Made by a program: the position numbers and the translations under genes | Part shown: piece after piece, positions 49,401 through 62,100 of the stretch | How the letters are laid out: each line of letters begins with the position of its first letter | Position numbering within the stretch: the stretch's first letter is position 1 | Notes under the pieces: model-generated | The model's database searches: none | The model's input: the letters and a program-made list of their open reading frames with translations, nothing else | What the model was told of the DNA's origin: nothing | From: Siphonodentalium dalli | Taxonomy: Eukaryota; Mollusca; Scaphopoda; Gadilida; Siphonodentaliidae | Direction: 5' to 3' | DNA: 64,000 nucleotides | Assembly: GCA_032622095.1 (NCBI GenBank) | Contig: CP136068.1 | Coordinates: 129,649,989-129,713,988 of the forward strand

Positions 49401-52400
49401 TCTAGATAATTTTTGCGTCATTGTGTTCGTATTTGATGCCCCTATAATATTTACCAGGGTTTTGGTGAGGTATTGTGCCGATATTTTATAATGTAGGCCA
49501 ATATGTATGTTGTTCTGTTCATACTTTTCGAATATCTCTCGCCTCTATCGACATAATACAGCAAGTAGGTAATCGTTTAGAAGTACTAGAAATTCCCCAT
49601 CGAATGACACCAAACACGTGAGGATTGGTTGAATGAATTTAAATTCATAGTGCATTTTCTGTAAACTTGAAAAAAAGGAAGTGGCCACAATTTCTACATT
49701 TCTCAACCGATTCATAAAATTCACTCATAATGACACTCAGTACATCTTATAGATACTTCACAACAATTTTGGTTCAAATCAGCGACCAAAAAAAATTGAC
49801 AAATTTTGACCCCCTCCCTAGTGCGGACAAATTTCATTGGATCTTGGTCAAAATTTCACCATTTCATCTTCTCTCTATGGATAAGACGCTCACATAAACC
49901 AAATCCAGTTTATATGCGTCGTCTAGGAGGAGATAGAGTCATAAGCACTTTCTCCTCAATTGATGTATGAATACAAGTTTCGATGGTCTGTAACTTGGAC
50001 ATTTCTCAACCGATTAACAAAATTCTTTCAGGAGGATCATTAGTACGTCCTATAGATACACGACAGTAAAAATAGTTGAAATCATCGCAAAAAAAAATTG
50101 CGAAAATTTTGCCCCCACCCAAACCCCATAAATATAAGTCCGTCCCTGTTCAAAACTTTATTTCGTATCAAGTTGCTAATGATTAACTGCATAGAAGATC
50201 TCAAATCTGGATACCTTGCATGCCATAGTCAGACACAGGATATGAAATAAATCGAGTTTTGCCAACTATGGGCGACAACTCTGTGGCGAAAGCGCGGACG
50301 TAAATTGTAATGCATTCACCAAATAGGGCATACTGAGTTGTACATATGGTCCAAATTTGGAGTCTCTGCTGCTCATACTTTTCGAGATACAGCATCCCCA
50401 TTTTTTCACAAAAGGGGAGATAACTCTGTAAATCAAGGGCGGACAATATCCTATATAGTCTATTGACCTAGAATTAGTATAGGTCTATATACGTACGAAA
50501 TTCCAGATCTCTATCTCTTGTACTTTCTGTGATATAAGAGTTACAAAATTGCTAAGAATAATAATAATAATATTGGAAAAAAATAATAAATTGAATAACA
50601 ATATACTTCCATATTAAAATATGGAAGTATAATAAGGGAATCACGCGAAATTGATTGGTATGTCGATAGTATGGTTTATTGACATTTCTGTGTTCAGTTT
50701 GAACGTTCTGGTGTGACCTCCACCCATGCCTCGAAATTTGGTGACGTAGATAGAAAAGTCGCCATATCTCGGCCAATTGTTGAGATATCTAGATAATTTT
50801 TGCGTCATTGTGTTCGTATTTGATGCCCCTATAATATTTACCAGGGTTTTGGTGAGGTATTGTGCCGATATTTTATAATGTAGGCCAATATGTATGTTGT
50901 TCTGTTCATACTTTTCGAATATCTCTCGCCTCTATCGACATAATACAGCAAGTAGGTAATCGTTTAGAAGTACTAGAAATTCCCCATCGAATGACACCAA
51001 ACACGTGAGGATTGGTTGAATGAATTTAAATTCATAGTGCATTTTCTGTAAACTTGAAAAAAAGGAAGTGGCCACAATTTCTACATTTCTCAACCGATTC
51101 ATAAAATTCACTCATAATGACACTCAGTACATCTTATAGATACTTCACAACAATTTTGGTTCAAATCAGCGACCAAAAAAAATTGACAAATTTTGACCCC
51201 CTCCCTAGTGCGGACAAATTTCATTGGATCTTGGTCAAAATTTCACCATTTCATCTTCTCTCTATGGATAAGACGCTCACATAAACCAAATCCAGTTTAT
51301 ATGCGTCGTCTAGGAGGAGATAGAGTCATAAGCACTTTCTCCTCAATTGATGTATGAATACAAGTTTCGATGGTCTGTAACTTGGACATTTCTCAACCGA
51401 TTAACAAAATTCTTTCAGGAGGATCATTAGTACGTCCTATAGATACACGACAGTAAAAATAGTTGAAATCATCGCAAAAAAAAATTGCGAAAATTTTGCC
51501 CCCACCCAAACCCCAAAAATATAAGTCCGTCCCTGTTCAAAACTTTATTTCGTATCAAGTTGCTAATGATTAACTGCATAGAAGATCTCAAATCTGGATA
51601 CCTTGCATGCCATAGTCAGACACAGGATATGAAATAAATCGAGTTTTGCCAACCATGGGCGACAACTCTGTGGCGAAAGCGCGGACGTAAATTGTAATGC
51701 ATTCACCAAATAGGGCATACTGAGTTGTACATATGGTCCAAATTTGGAGTCTCTGCTGCTCATACTTTTCGAGATACAGCATCCCCATTTTTTCACAAAA
51801 GGGGAGATAACTCTGTAAATCAAGGGCGGACAATATCCTATATAGTCTATTGACCTAGAATTAGTATAGGTCTATATACGTACGAAATTCCAGATCTCTA
51901 TCTCTTGTACTTTCTGTGATATAAGAGTTACAAAATTGCTAAGAATAATAATAATAATATTGGAAAAAAATAATAAATTGAATAACAATATACTTCCATA
52001 TTAAAATATGGAAGTATAATAAGGGAATCACGCGAAATTGATTGGTATGTCGATAGTATGGTTTATTGACATTTCTGTGTTCAGTTTGAACGTTCTGGTG
52101 TGACCTCCACCCATGCCTCGAAATTTGGTGACGTAGATAGAAAAGTCGCCATATCTCGGCCAATTGTTGAGATATCTAGATAATTTTTGCGTCATTGTGT
52201 TCGTATTTGATGCCCCTATAATATTTACCAGGGTTTTGGTGAGGTATTGTGCCGATATTTTATAATGTAGGCCAATATGTATGTTGTTCTGTTCATACTT
52301 TTCGAATATCTCTCGCCTCTATCGACATAATACAGCAAGTAGGTAATCGTTTAGAAGTACTAGAAATTCCCCATCGAATGACACCAAACACGTGAGGATT

Positions 52401-55400
52401 GGTTGAATGAATTTAAATTCATAGTGCATTTTCTGTAAACTTGAAAAAAAGGAAGTGGCCACAATTTCTACATTTCTCAACCGATTCATAAAATTCACTC
52501 ATAATGACACTCAGTACATCTTATAGATACTTCACAACAATTTTGGTTCAAATCAGCGACCAAAAAAAATTGACAAATTTTGACCCCCTCCCTAGTGCGG
52601 ACAAATTTCATTGGATCTTGGTCAAAATTTCACCATTTCATCTTCTCTCTATGGATAAGACGCTCACATAAACCAAATCCAGTTTATATGCGTCGTCTAG
52701 GAGGAGATAGAGTCATAAGCACTTTCTCCTCAATTGATGTATGAATACAAGTTTCGATGGTCTGTAACTTGGACATTTCTCAACCGATTAACAAAATTCT
52801 TTCAGGAGGATCATTAGTACGTCCTATAGATACACGATAGTAAAAATAGTTGAAATCATCGCAAAAAAAAATTGCGAAAATTTTGCCCCCACCCAAACCC
52901 CAAAAATATAAGTCCGTCCCTGTTCAAAACTTTATTTCGTATCAAATTGCTAATGATTAACTGCATAGAAGATCTCAAATCTGGATACCTTGCATGCCAT
53001 AGTCAGACACAGGATATGAAATAAATCGAGTTTTGCCAACCATGGGCGACAACTCTGTGGCGAAAGCGCGGACGTAAATTGTAATGCATTCACCAAATAG
53101 GGCATACTGAGTTGTACATATGGTCCAAATTTGGAGTCTCTGCTGCTCATACTTTTCGAGATACAGCATCCCCATTTTTTCACAAAAGGGGAGATAACTC
53201 TGTAAATCAAGGGCGGACAATATCCTATATAGTCTATTGACCTAGAATTAGTATAGGTCTATATACGTACGAAATTCCAGATCTCTATCTCTTGTACTTT
53301 CTGTGATATAAGAGTTACAAAATTGCTAAGAATAATAATAATAATATTGGAAAAAAATAATAAATTGAATAACAATATACTTCCATATTAAAATATGGAA
53401 GTATAATAAGGGAATCACGCGAAATTGATTGGTATGTCGATAGTATGGTTTATTGACATTTCTGTGTTCAGTTTGAACGTTCTGGTGTGACCTCCACCCA
53501 TGCCTCGAAATTTGGTGACGTAGATAGAAAAGTCGCCATATCTCGGCCAATTGTTGAGATATCTAGATAATTTTTGCGTCATTGTGTTCGTATTTGATGC
53601 CCCTATAATATTTACCAGGGTTTTGGTGAGGTATTGTGCCGATATTTTATAATGTAGGCCAATATGTATGTTGTTCTGTTCATACTTTTCGAATATCTCT
53701 CGCCTCTATCGACATAATACAGCAAGTAGGTAATCGTTTAGAAGTACTAGAAATTCCCCATCGAATGACACCAAACACGTGAGGATTGGTTGAATGAATT
53801 TAAATTCATAGTGCATTTTCTGTAAACTTGAAAAAAAGGAAGTGGCCACAATTTCTACATTTCTCAACCGATTCATAAAATTCACTCATAATGACACTCA
53901 GTACATCTTATAGATACTTCACAACAATTTTGGTTCAAATCAGCGACCAAAAAAAATTGACAAATTTTGACCCCCTCCCTAGTGCGGACAAATTTCATTG
54001 GATCTTGGTCAAAATTTCACCATTTCATCTTCTCTCTATGGATAAGACGCTCACATAAACCAAATCCAGTTTATATGCGTCGTCTAGGAGGAGATAGAGT
54101 CATAAGCACTTTCTCCTCAATTGATGTATGAATACAAGTTTCGATGGTCTGTAACTTGGACATTTCTCAACCGATTAACAAAATTCTTTCAGGAGGATCA
54201 TTAGTACGTCCTATAGATACACGATAGTAAAAATAGTTGAAATCATCGCAAAAAAAAATTGCGAAAATTTTGCCCCCACCCAAACCCCAAAAATATAAGT
54301 CCGTCCCTGTTCAAAACTTTATTTCGTATCAAGTTGCTAATGATTAACTGCATAGAAGATCTCAAATCTGGATACCTTGCATGCCATAGTCAGACACAGG
54401 ATATGAAATAAATCGAGTTTTGCCAACCATGGGCGACAACTCTGTGGCGAAAGCGCGGACGTAAATTGTAATGCATTCACCAAATAGGGCATACTGAGTT
54501 GTACATATGGTCCAAATTTGGAGTCTCTGCTGCTCATACTTTTCGAGATACAGCATCCCCATTTTTTCACAAAAGGGGAGATAACTCTGTAAATCAAGGG
54601 CGGACAATATCCTATATAGTCTATTGACCTAGAATTAGTATAGGTCTATATACGTACGAAATTCCAGATCTCTATCTCTTGTACTTTCTGTGATATAAGA
54701 GTTACAAAATTGCTAAGAATAATAATAATAATATTGGAAAAAAATAATAAATTGAATAACAATATACTTCCATATTAAAATATGGAAGTATAATAAGGGA
54801 ATCACGCGAAATTGATTGGTATGTCGATAGTATGGTTTATTGACATTTCTGTGTTCAGTTTGAACGTTCTGGTGTGACCTCCACCCATGCCTCGAAATTT
54901 GGTGACGTAGATAGAAAAGTCGCCATATCTCGGCCAATTGTTGAGATATCTAGATAATTTTTGCGTCATTGTGTTCGTATTTGATGCCCCTATAATATTT
55001 ACCAGGGTTTTGGTGAGGTATTGTGCCGATATTTTATAATGTAGGCCAATATGTATGTTGTTCTGTTCATACTTTTCGAATATCTCTCGCCTCTATCGAC
55101 ATAATACAGCAAGTAGGTAATCGTTTAGAAGTACTAGAAATTCCCCATCGAATGACACCAAACACGTGAGGATTGGTTGAATGAATTTAAATTCATAGTG
55201 CATTTTCTGTAAACTTGAAAAAAAGGAAGTGGCCACAATTTCTACATTTCTCAACCGATTCATAAAATTCACTCATAATGACACTCAGTACATCTTATAG
55301 ATACTTCACAACAATTTTGGTTCAAATCAGCGACCAAAAAAAATTGACAAATTTTGACCCCCTCCCTAGTGCGGACAAATTTCATTGGATCTTGGTCAAA

Positions 55401-56183
55401 ATTTCACCATTTCATCTTCTCTCTATGGATAAGACGCTCACATAAACCAAATCCAGTTTATATGCGTCGTCTAGGAGGAGATAGAGTCATAAGCACTTTC
55501 TCCTCAATTGATGTATGAATACAAGTTTCGATGGTCTGTAACTTGGACATTTCTCAACCGATTAACAAAATTCTTTCAGGAGGATCATTAGTACGTCCTA
55601 TAGATACACGACAGTAAAAATAGTTGAAATCATCGCAAAAAAAAATTGCGAAAATTTTGCCCCCACCCAAACCCCAAAAATATAAGTCCGTCCCTGTTCA
55701 AAACTTTATTTCGTATCAAGTTGCTAATGATTAACTGCATAGAAGATCTCAAATCTGGATACCTTGCATGCCATAGTCAGACACAGGATATGAAATAAAT
55801 CGAGTTTTGCCAACCATGGGCGACAACTCTGTGGCGAAAGCGCGGACGTAAATTGTAATGCATTCACCAAATAGGGCATACTGAGTTGTACATATGGTCC
55901 AAATTTGGAGTCTCTGCTGCTCATACTTTTCGAGATACAGCATCCCCATTTTTTCACAAAAGGGGAGATAACTCTGTAAATCAAGGGCGGACAATATCCT
56001 ATATAGTCTATTGACCTAGAATTAGTATAGGTCTATATACGTACGAAATTCCAGATCTCTATCTCTTGTACTTTCTGTGATATAAGAGTTACAAAATTGC
56101 TAAGAATAATAATAATAATATTGGAAAAAAATAATAAATTGAATAACAATATACTTCCATATTAAAATATGGAAGTATAATAA
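46475..56183 (+). repeat. Family C tandem array: exactly 7 monomers of 1,387 bp
   Basis: Monomers start with GGGAATCACG at 46475, 47862, 49249, 50636, 52023, 53410 and 54797; the last ends at 56183. The total is 9,709 bp, exactly 7 x 1387. Variants seen are T at 50129 and T at 50267 in one monomer, A at 52946, and a C-to-T change shared by two neighbours at 52838 and 54225, a sign of local copying between adjacent repeats. The C monomer is a clear relative of B (shared GGTTTTGGTGAGGTATTG, GTAGGCCAATATGTATGTT and others). Recurrent open frames of 74-86 codons on the minus strand are not considered genes. Confidence 0.97.
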
Positions 56184-59100
56184 TGAAAAATAATCGAAAA
56201 AGGGCCATAACTCTGTTAAAAGATATTGGACCAACATCCGGATACCATTATTTTTAGTAGACCTTAGATGCCTTCATTCGCTAGAGATTTCGCGGTCCTC
56301 CTCCCATTAGTTTCTGAGTATTTCCAATTAAACAGAAAACGGCCGCAGTAGAAAAACAATATACTTCCTTGGTTACACCATGGAAGTATAATAATAGGAT
56401 CAATCATGAGTGGAAAGAATCGCAGTTTATGGACGGAAAATATGAAGTATGGTGATTATATGTTGTCCTAATATGTGTAGGTTGATCTCAAGTGTTTGGA
56501 CGTGACCCCACCCCTGCCTCGAAATTGGGTGACGGGATTGGGAAAACATCAACCCCTGGCACAAACTGCTAAGTTTGAGGCCCCGTAACTTCGTCAGTTT
56601 CCAACGGATTTTAAAGTTGTTTCCAGTTTTGTGATTTGCGGCTGACATAGATTGCATAGTATAAATTTCATCTGATTTGGAGACGGATAACACTTTGATT
56701 ATTGGAAAGCATATGGCCCAAATTCAAACTTGTACGGCCAAAATCTCCGCCATTTTCCAACGTATTTACGATCTGTCTTCAGCTTCGAGATCGGCTGATG
56801 TTGCAGATATTATATTCCAAGTTTCATCTGATTCCGAGAAGAATTAAAATTCGGCACCACGGACCACCCCTCCCCAGACCCACAATAATGAACCGACACT
56901 GGCAAAATTTGGCCCACCGCGTGCCGTCTCCAGTCCGTACGCATTTTCGTATCAGATGACATCCTATGTTCGATATCTTCGGAGGAGATGTGTTATCAAG
57001 CACATGGGCCCAAAATTGCAAAGTTTGAGGGCCCGCGATTCTTTTAGTTTTCGATGGATTTTCGAAATTCTTCCAGTTTCTAGATCGGCTGATGTTGCAG
57101 ATGTTATATTCCAAGTTTCATCTGATTCCGAGAAGAATTAAAAATTGGTACCACGGACCACCCCTCCCCAGACCCACAATAATGAACAGACACTGGCAAA
57201 ATTTGGCCCACCGCGTGCTCTCTTCCGTCCGCACACGTTGGCGTATCAGATGATATCCTATGTTCGATATCTTCGGAGGAGATGTGAGGACAAGCACATG
57301 GGCCCAAATTGCAAACTTTGAGGGCCCGTAACTCTTGCATTTCTTCTCGGATTTCAAAAATCCTTTCCGGTATGAGTTTGTTTTCGTTCGGGAAATACAT
57401 AAACTTAAATATATGAATGTCAATCAAAATTTTATTTTGCAAACAATTTGCCCCCCACCCCAGTGTCAAAATATATGTCTGACCCTGTCAAAATTTCCTT
57501 CTCTGACTAAACTGACAACGGTCAACACGACTATGAAAACCACATGCAGTTATCTGGAATGATACAAGAGGACAACAGAGTACAATCAAATAGAGGTTTG
57601 CCAACTATGGGCGGTAACTCCTCAGGGAAAGCGCGGACACAAGTTCTGATGCCCGTGGGCAGTAGGGCATATCGAGATGTGTATACAGTCCAATTTTCGA
57701 TGCTCTGCTCCTTATAATTTCCGAGATAATAAAATGACATTTTTTCATATAAAGGGAGATAACTCTACGGGGTAAATGCGGACAATATCCGTTATGAGCC
57801 AAAGGCATAGAACTCATTTACCCCAACATACTTACCAAACTTGAGTTTTCTAGTACTAATACATTCCGAGATTTGGGCGTTGAAAAATACTGTAGTATAA
57901 TAATAATAATAATGAAAAATAATCGAAAAAGGGCCATAACTCTGTTAAAAGATATTGGACCAACATCCGGCTACCATTATTTTTAGTAGACCTTAGATGC
58001 CTTCATTCGCTAGAGATTTCGCGGTCCTCCTCCCATTAGTTTCTGAGTATTTCCAATTAAACAGAAAACGGCCGCAGTAGAAAAACAATATACTTCCTTG
58101 GTTACACCATGGAAGTATAATAATAGGATCAATCATGAGTGGAAAGAATCGCAGTTTATGGACGGAAAATATGAAGTATGGTGATTATATGTTGTCCTAA
58201 TATGTGTAGGTTGATCTCAAGTGTTTGGACGTGACCCCACCCCTGCCTCGAAATTGGGTGACGGGATTGGGAAAACATCAACCCCTGGCACAAACTGCTA
58301 AGTTTGAGGCCCCGTAACTTCGTCAGTTTCCAACGGATTTTAAAGTTGTTTCCAGTTTTGTGATTTGCGGCTGACATAGATTGCATAGTATAAATTTCAT
58401 CTGATTTGGAGACGGATAACACTTTGATTATTGGAAAGCATATGGCCCAAATTCAAACTTGTACGGCCAAAATCTCCGCCATTTTCCAACGTATTTACGA
58501 TCTGTCTTCAGCTTCGAGATCGGCTGATGTTGCAGATATTATATTCCAAGTTTCATCTGATTCCGAGAAGAATTAAAATTCGGCACCACGGACCACCCCT
58601 CCCCAGACCCACAATAATGAACCGACACTGGCAAAATTTGGCCCACCGCGTGCCGTCTCCAGTCCGTACGCATTTTCGTATCAGATGACATCCTATGTTC
58701 GATATCTTCGGAGGAGATGTGTTATCAAGCACATGGGCCCAAAATTGCAAAGTTTGAGGGCCCGCGATTCTTTTAGTTTTCGATGGATTTTCGAAATTCT
58801 TCCAGTTTCTAGATCGGCTGATGTTGCAGATGTTATATTCCAAGTTTCATCTGATTCCGAGAAGAATTAAAAATTGGTACCACGGACCACCCCTCCCCAG
58901 ACCCACAATAATGAACAGACACTGGCAAAATTTGGCCCACCGCGTGCTCTCTTCCGTCCGCACACGTTGGCGTATCAGATGATATCCTATGTTCGATATC
59001 TTCGGAGGAGATGTGAGGACAAGCACATGGGCCCAAATTGCAAACTTTGAGGGCCCGTAACTCTTGCATTTCTTCTCGGATTTCAAAAATCCTTTCCGGT

Positions 59101-62100
59101 ATGAGTTTGTTTTCGTTCGGGAAATACATAAACTTAAATATATGAATGTCAATCAAAATTTTATTTTGCAAACAATTTGCCCCCCACCCCAGTGTCAAAA
59201 TATATGTCTGACCCTGTCAAAATTTCCTTCTCTGACTAAACTGACAACGGTCAACACGACTATGAAAACCACATGCAGTTATCTGGAATGATACAAGAGG
59301 ACAACAGAGTACAATCAAATAGAGGTTTGCCAACTATGGGCGGTAACTCCTCAGGGAAAGCGCGGACACAAGTTCTGATGCCCGTGGGCAGTAGGGCATA
59401 TCGAGATGTGTATACAGTCCAATTTTCGATGCTCTGCTCCTTATAATTTCCGAGATAATAAAATGACATTTTTTCATATAAAGGGAGATAACTCTACGGG
59501 GTAAATGCGGACAATATCCGTTATGAGCCAAAGGCATAGAACTCATTTACCCCAACATACTTACCAAACTTGAGTTTTCTAGTACTAATACATTCCGAGA
59601 TTTGGGCGTTGAAAAATACTGTAGTATAATAATAATAATAATGAAAAATAATCGAAAAAGGGCCATAACTCTGTTAAAAGATATTGGACCAACATCCGGA
59701 TACCATTATTTTTAGTAGACCTTAGATGCCTTCATTCGCTAGAGATTTCGCGGTCCTCCTCCCATTAGTTTCTGAGTATTTCCAATTAAACAGAAAACGG
59801 CCGCAGTAGAAAAACAATATACTTCCTTGGTTACACCATGGAAGTATAATAATAGGATCAATCATGAGTGGAAAGAATCGCAGTTTATGGACGGAAAATA
59901 TGAAGTATGGTGATTATATGTTGTCCTAATATGTGTAGGTTGATCTCAAGTGTTTGGACGTGACCCCACCCCTGCCTCGAAATTGGGTGACGGGATTGGG
60001 AAAACATCAACCCCTGGCACAAACTGCTAAGTTTGAGGCCCCGTAACTTCGTCAGTTTCCAACGGATTTTAAAGTTGTTTCCAGTTTTGTGATTTGCGGC
60101 TGACATAGATTGCATAGTATAAATTTCATCTGATTTGGAGACGGATAACACTTTGATTATTGGAAAGCATATGGCCCAAATTCAAACTTGTACGGCCAAA
60201 ATCTCCGCCATTTTCCAACGTATTTACGATCTGTCTTCAGCTTCGAGATCGGCTGATGTTGCAGATATTATATTCCAAGTTTCATCTGATTCCGAGAAGA
60301 ATTAAAATTCGGCACCACGGACCACCCCTCCCCAGACCCACAATAATGAACCGACACTGGCAAAATTTGGCCCACCGCGTGCCGTCTCCAGTCCGTACGC
60401 ATTTTCGTATCAGATGACATCCTATGTTCGATATCTTCGGAGGAGATGTGTTATCAAGCACATGGGCCCAAAATTGCAAAGTTTGAGGGCCCGCGATTCT
60501 TTTAGTTTTCGATGGATTTTCGAAATTCTTCCAGTTTCTAGATCGGCTGATGTTGCAGATGTTATATTCCAAGTTTCATCTGATTCCGAGAAGAATTAAA
60601 AATTGGTACCACGGACCACCCCTCCCCAGACCCACAATAATGAACAGACACTGGCAAAATTTGGCCCACCGCGTGCTCTCTTCCGTCCGCACACGTTGGC
60701 GTATCAGATGATATCCTATGTTCGATATCTTCGGAGGAGATGTGAGGACAAGCACATGGGCCCAAATTGCAAACTTTGAGGGCCCGTAACTCTTGCATTT
60801 CTTCTCGGATTTCAAAAATCCTTTCCGGTATGAGTTTGTTTTCGTTCGGGAAATACATAAACTTAAATATATGAATGTCAATCAAAATTTTATTTTGCAA
60901 ACAATTTGCCCCCCACCCCAGTGTCAAAATATATGTCTGACCCTGTCAAAATTTCCTTCTCTGACTAAACTGACAACGGTCAACACGACTATGAAAACCA
61001 CATGCAGTTATCTGGAATGATACAAGAGGACAACAGAGTACAATCAAATAGAGGTTTGCCAACTATGGGCGGTAACTCCTCAGGGAAAGCGCGGACACAA
61101 GTTCTGATGCCCGTGGGCAGTAGGGCATATCGAGATGTGTATACAGTCCAATTTTCGATGCTCTGCTCCTTATAATTTCCGAGATAATAAAATGACATTT
61201 TTTCATATAAAGGGAGATAACTCTACGGGGTAAATGCGGACAATATCCGTTATGAGCCAAAGGCATAGAACTCATTTACCCCAACATACTTACCAAACTT
61301 GAGTTTTCTAGTACTAATACATTCCGAGATTTGGGCGTTGAAAAATACTGTAGTATAATAATAATAATAATGAAAAATAATCGAAAAAGGGCCATAACTC
61401 TGTTAAAAGATATTGGACCAACATCCGGATACCATTATTTTTAGTAGACCTTAGATGCCTTCATTCGCTAGAGATTTCGCGGTCCTCCTCCCATTAGTTT
61501 CTGAGTATTTCCAATTAAACAGAAAACGGCCGCAGTAGAAAAACAATATACTTCCTTGGTTACACCATGGAAGTATAATAATAGGATCAATCATGAGTGG
61601 AAAGAATCGCAGTTTATGGACGGAAAATATGAAGTATGGTGATTATATGTTGTCCTAATATGTGTAGGTTGATCTCAAGTGTTTGGACGTGACCCCACCC
61701 CTGCCTCGAAATTGGGTGACGGGATTGGGAAAACATCAACCCCTGGCACAAACTGCTAAGTTTGAGGCCCCGTAACTTCGTCAGTTTCCAACGGATTTTA
61801 AAGTTGTTTCCAGTTTTGTGATTTGCGGCTGACATAGATTGCATAGTATAAATTTCATCTGATTTGGAGACGGATAACACTTTGATTATTGGAAAGCATA
61901 TGGCCCAAATTCAAACTTGTACGGCCAAAATCTCCGCCATTTTCCAACGTATTTACGATCTGTCTTCAGCTTCGAGATCGGCTGATGTTGCAGATATTAT
62001 ATTCCAAGTTTCATCTGATTCCGAGAAGAATTAAAATTCGGCACCACGGACCACCCCTCCCCAGACCCACAATAATGAACCGACACTGGCAAAATTTGGC

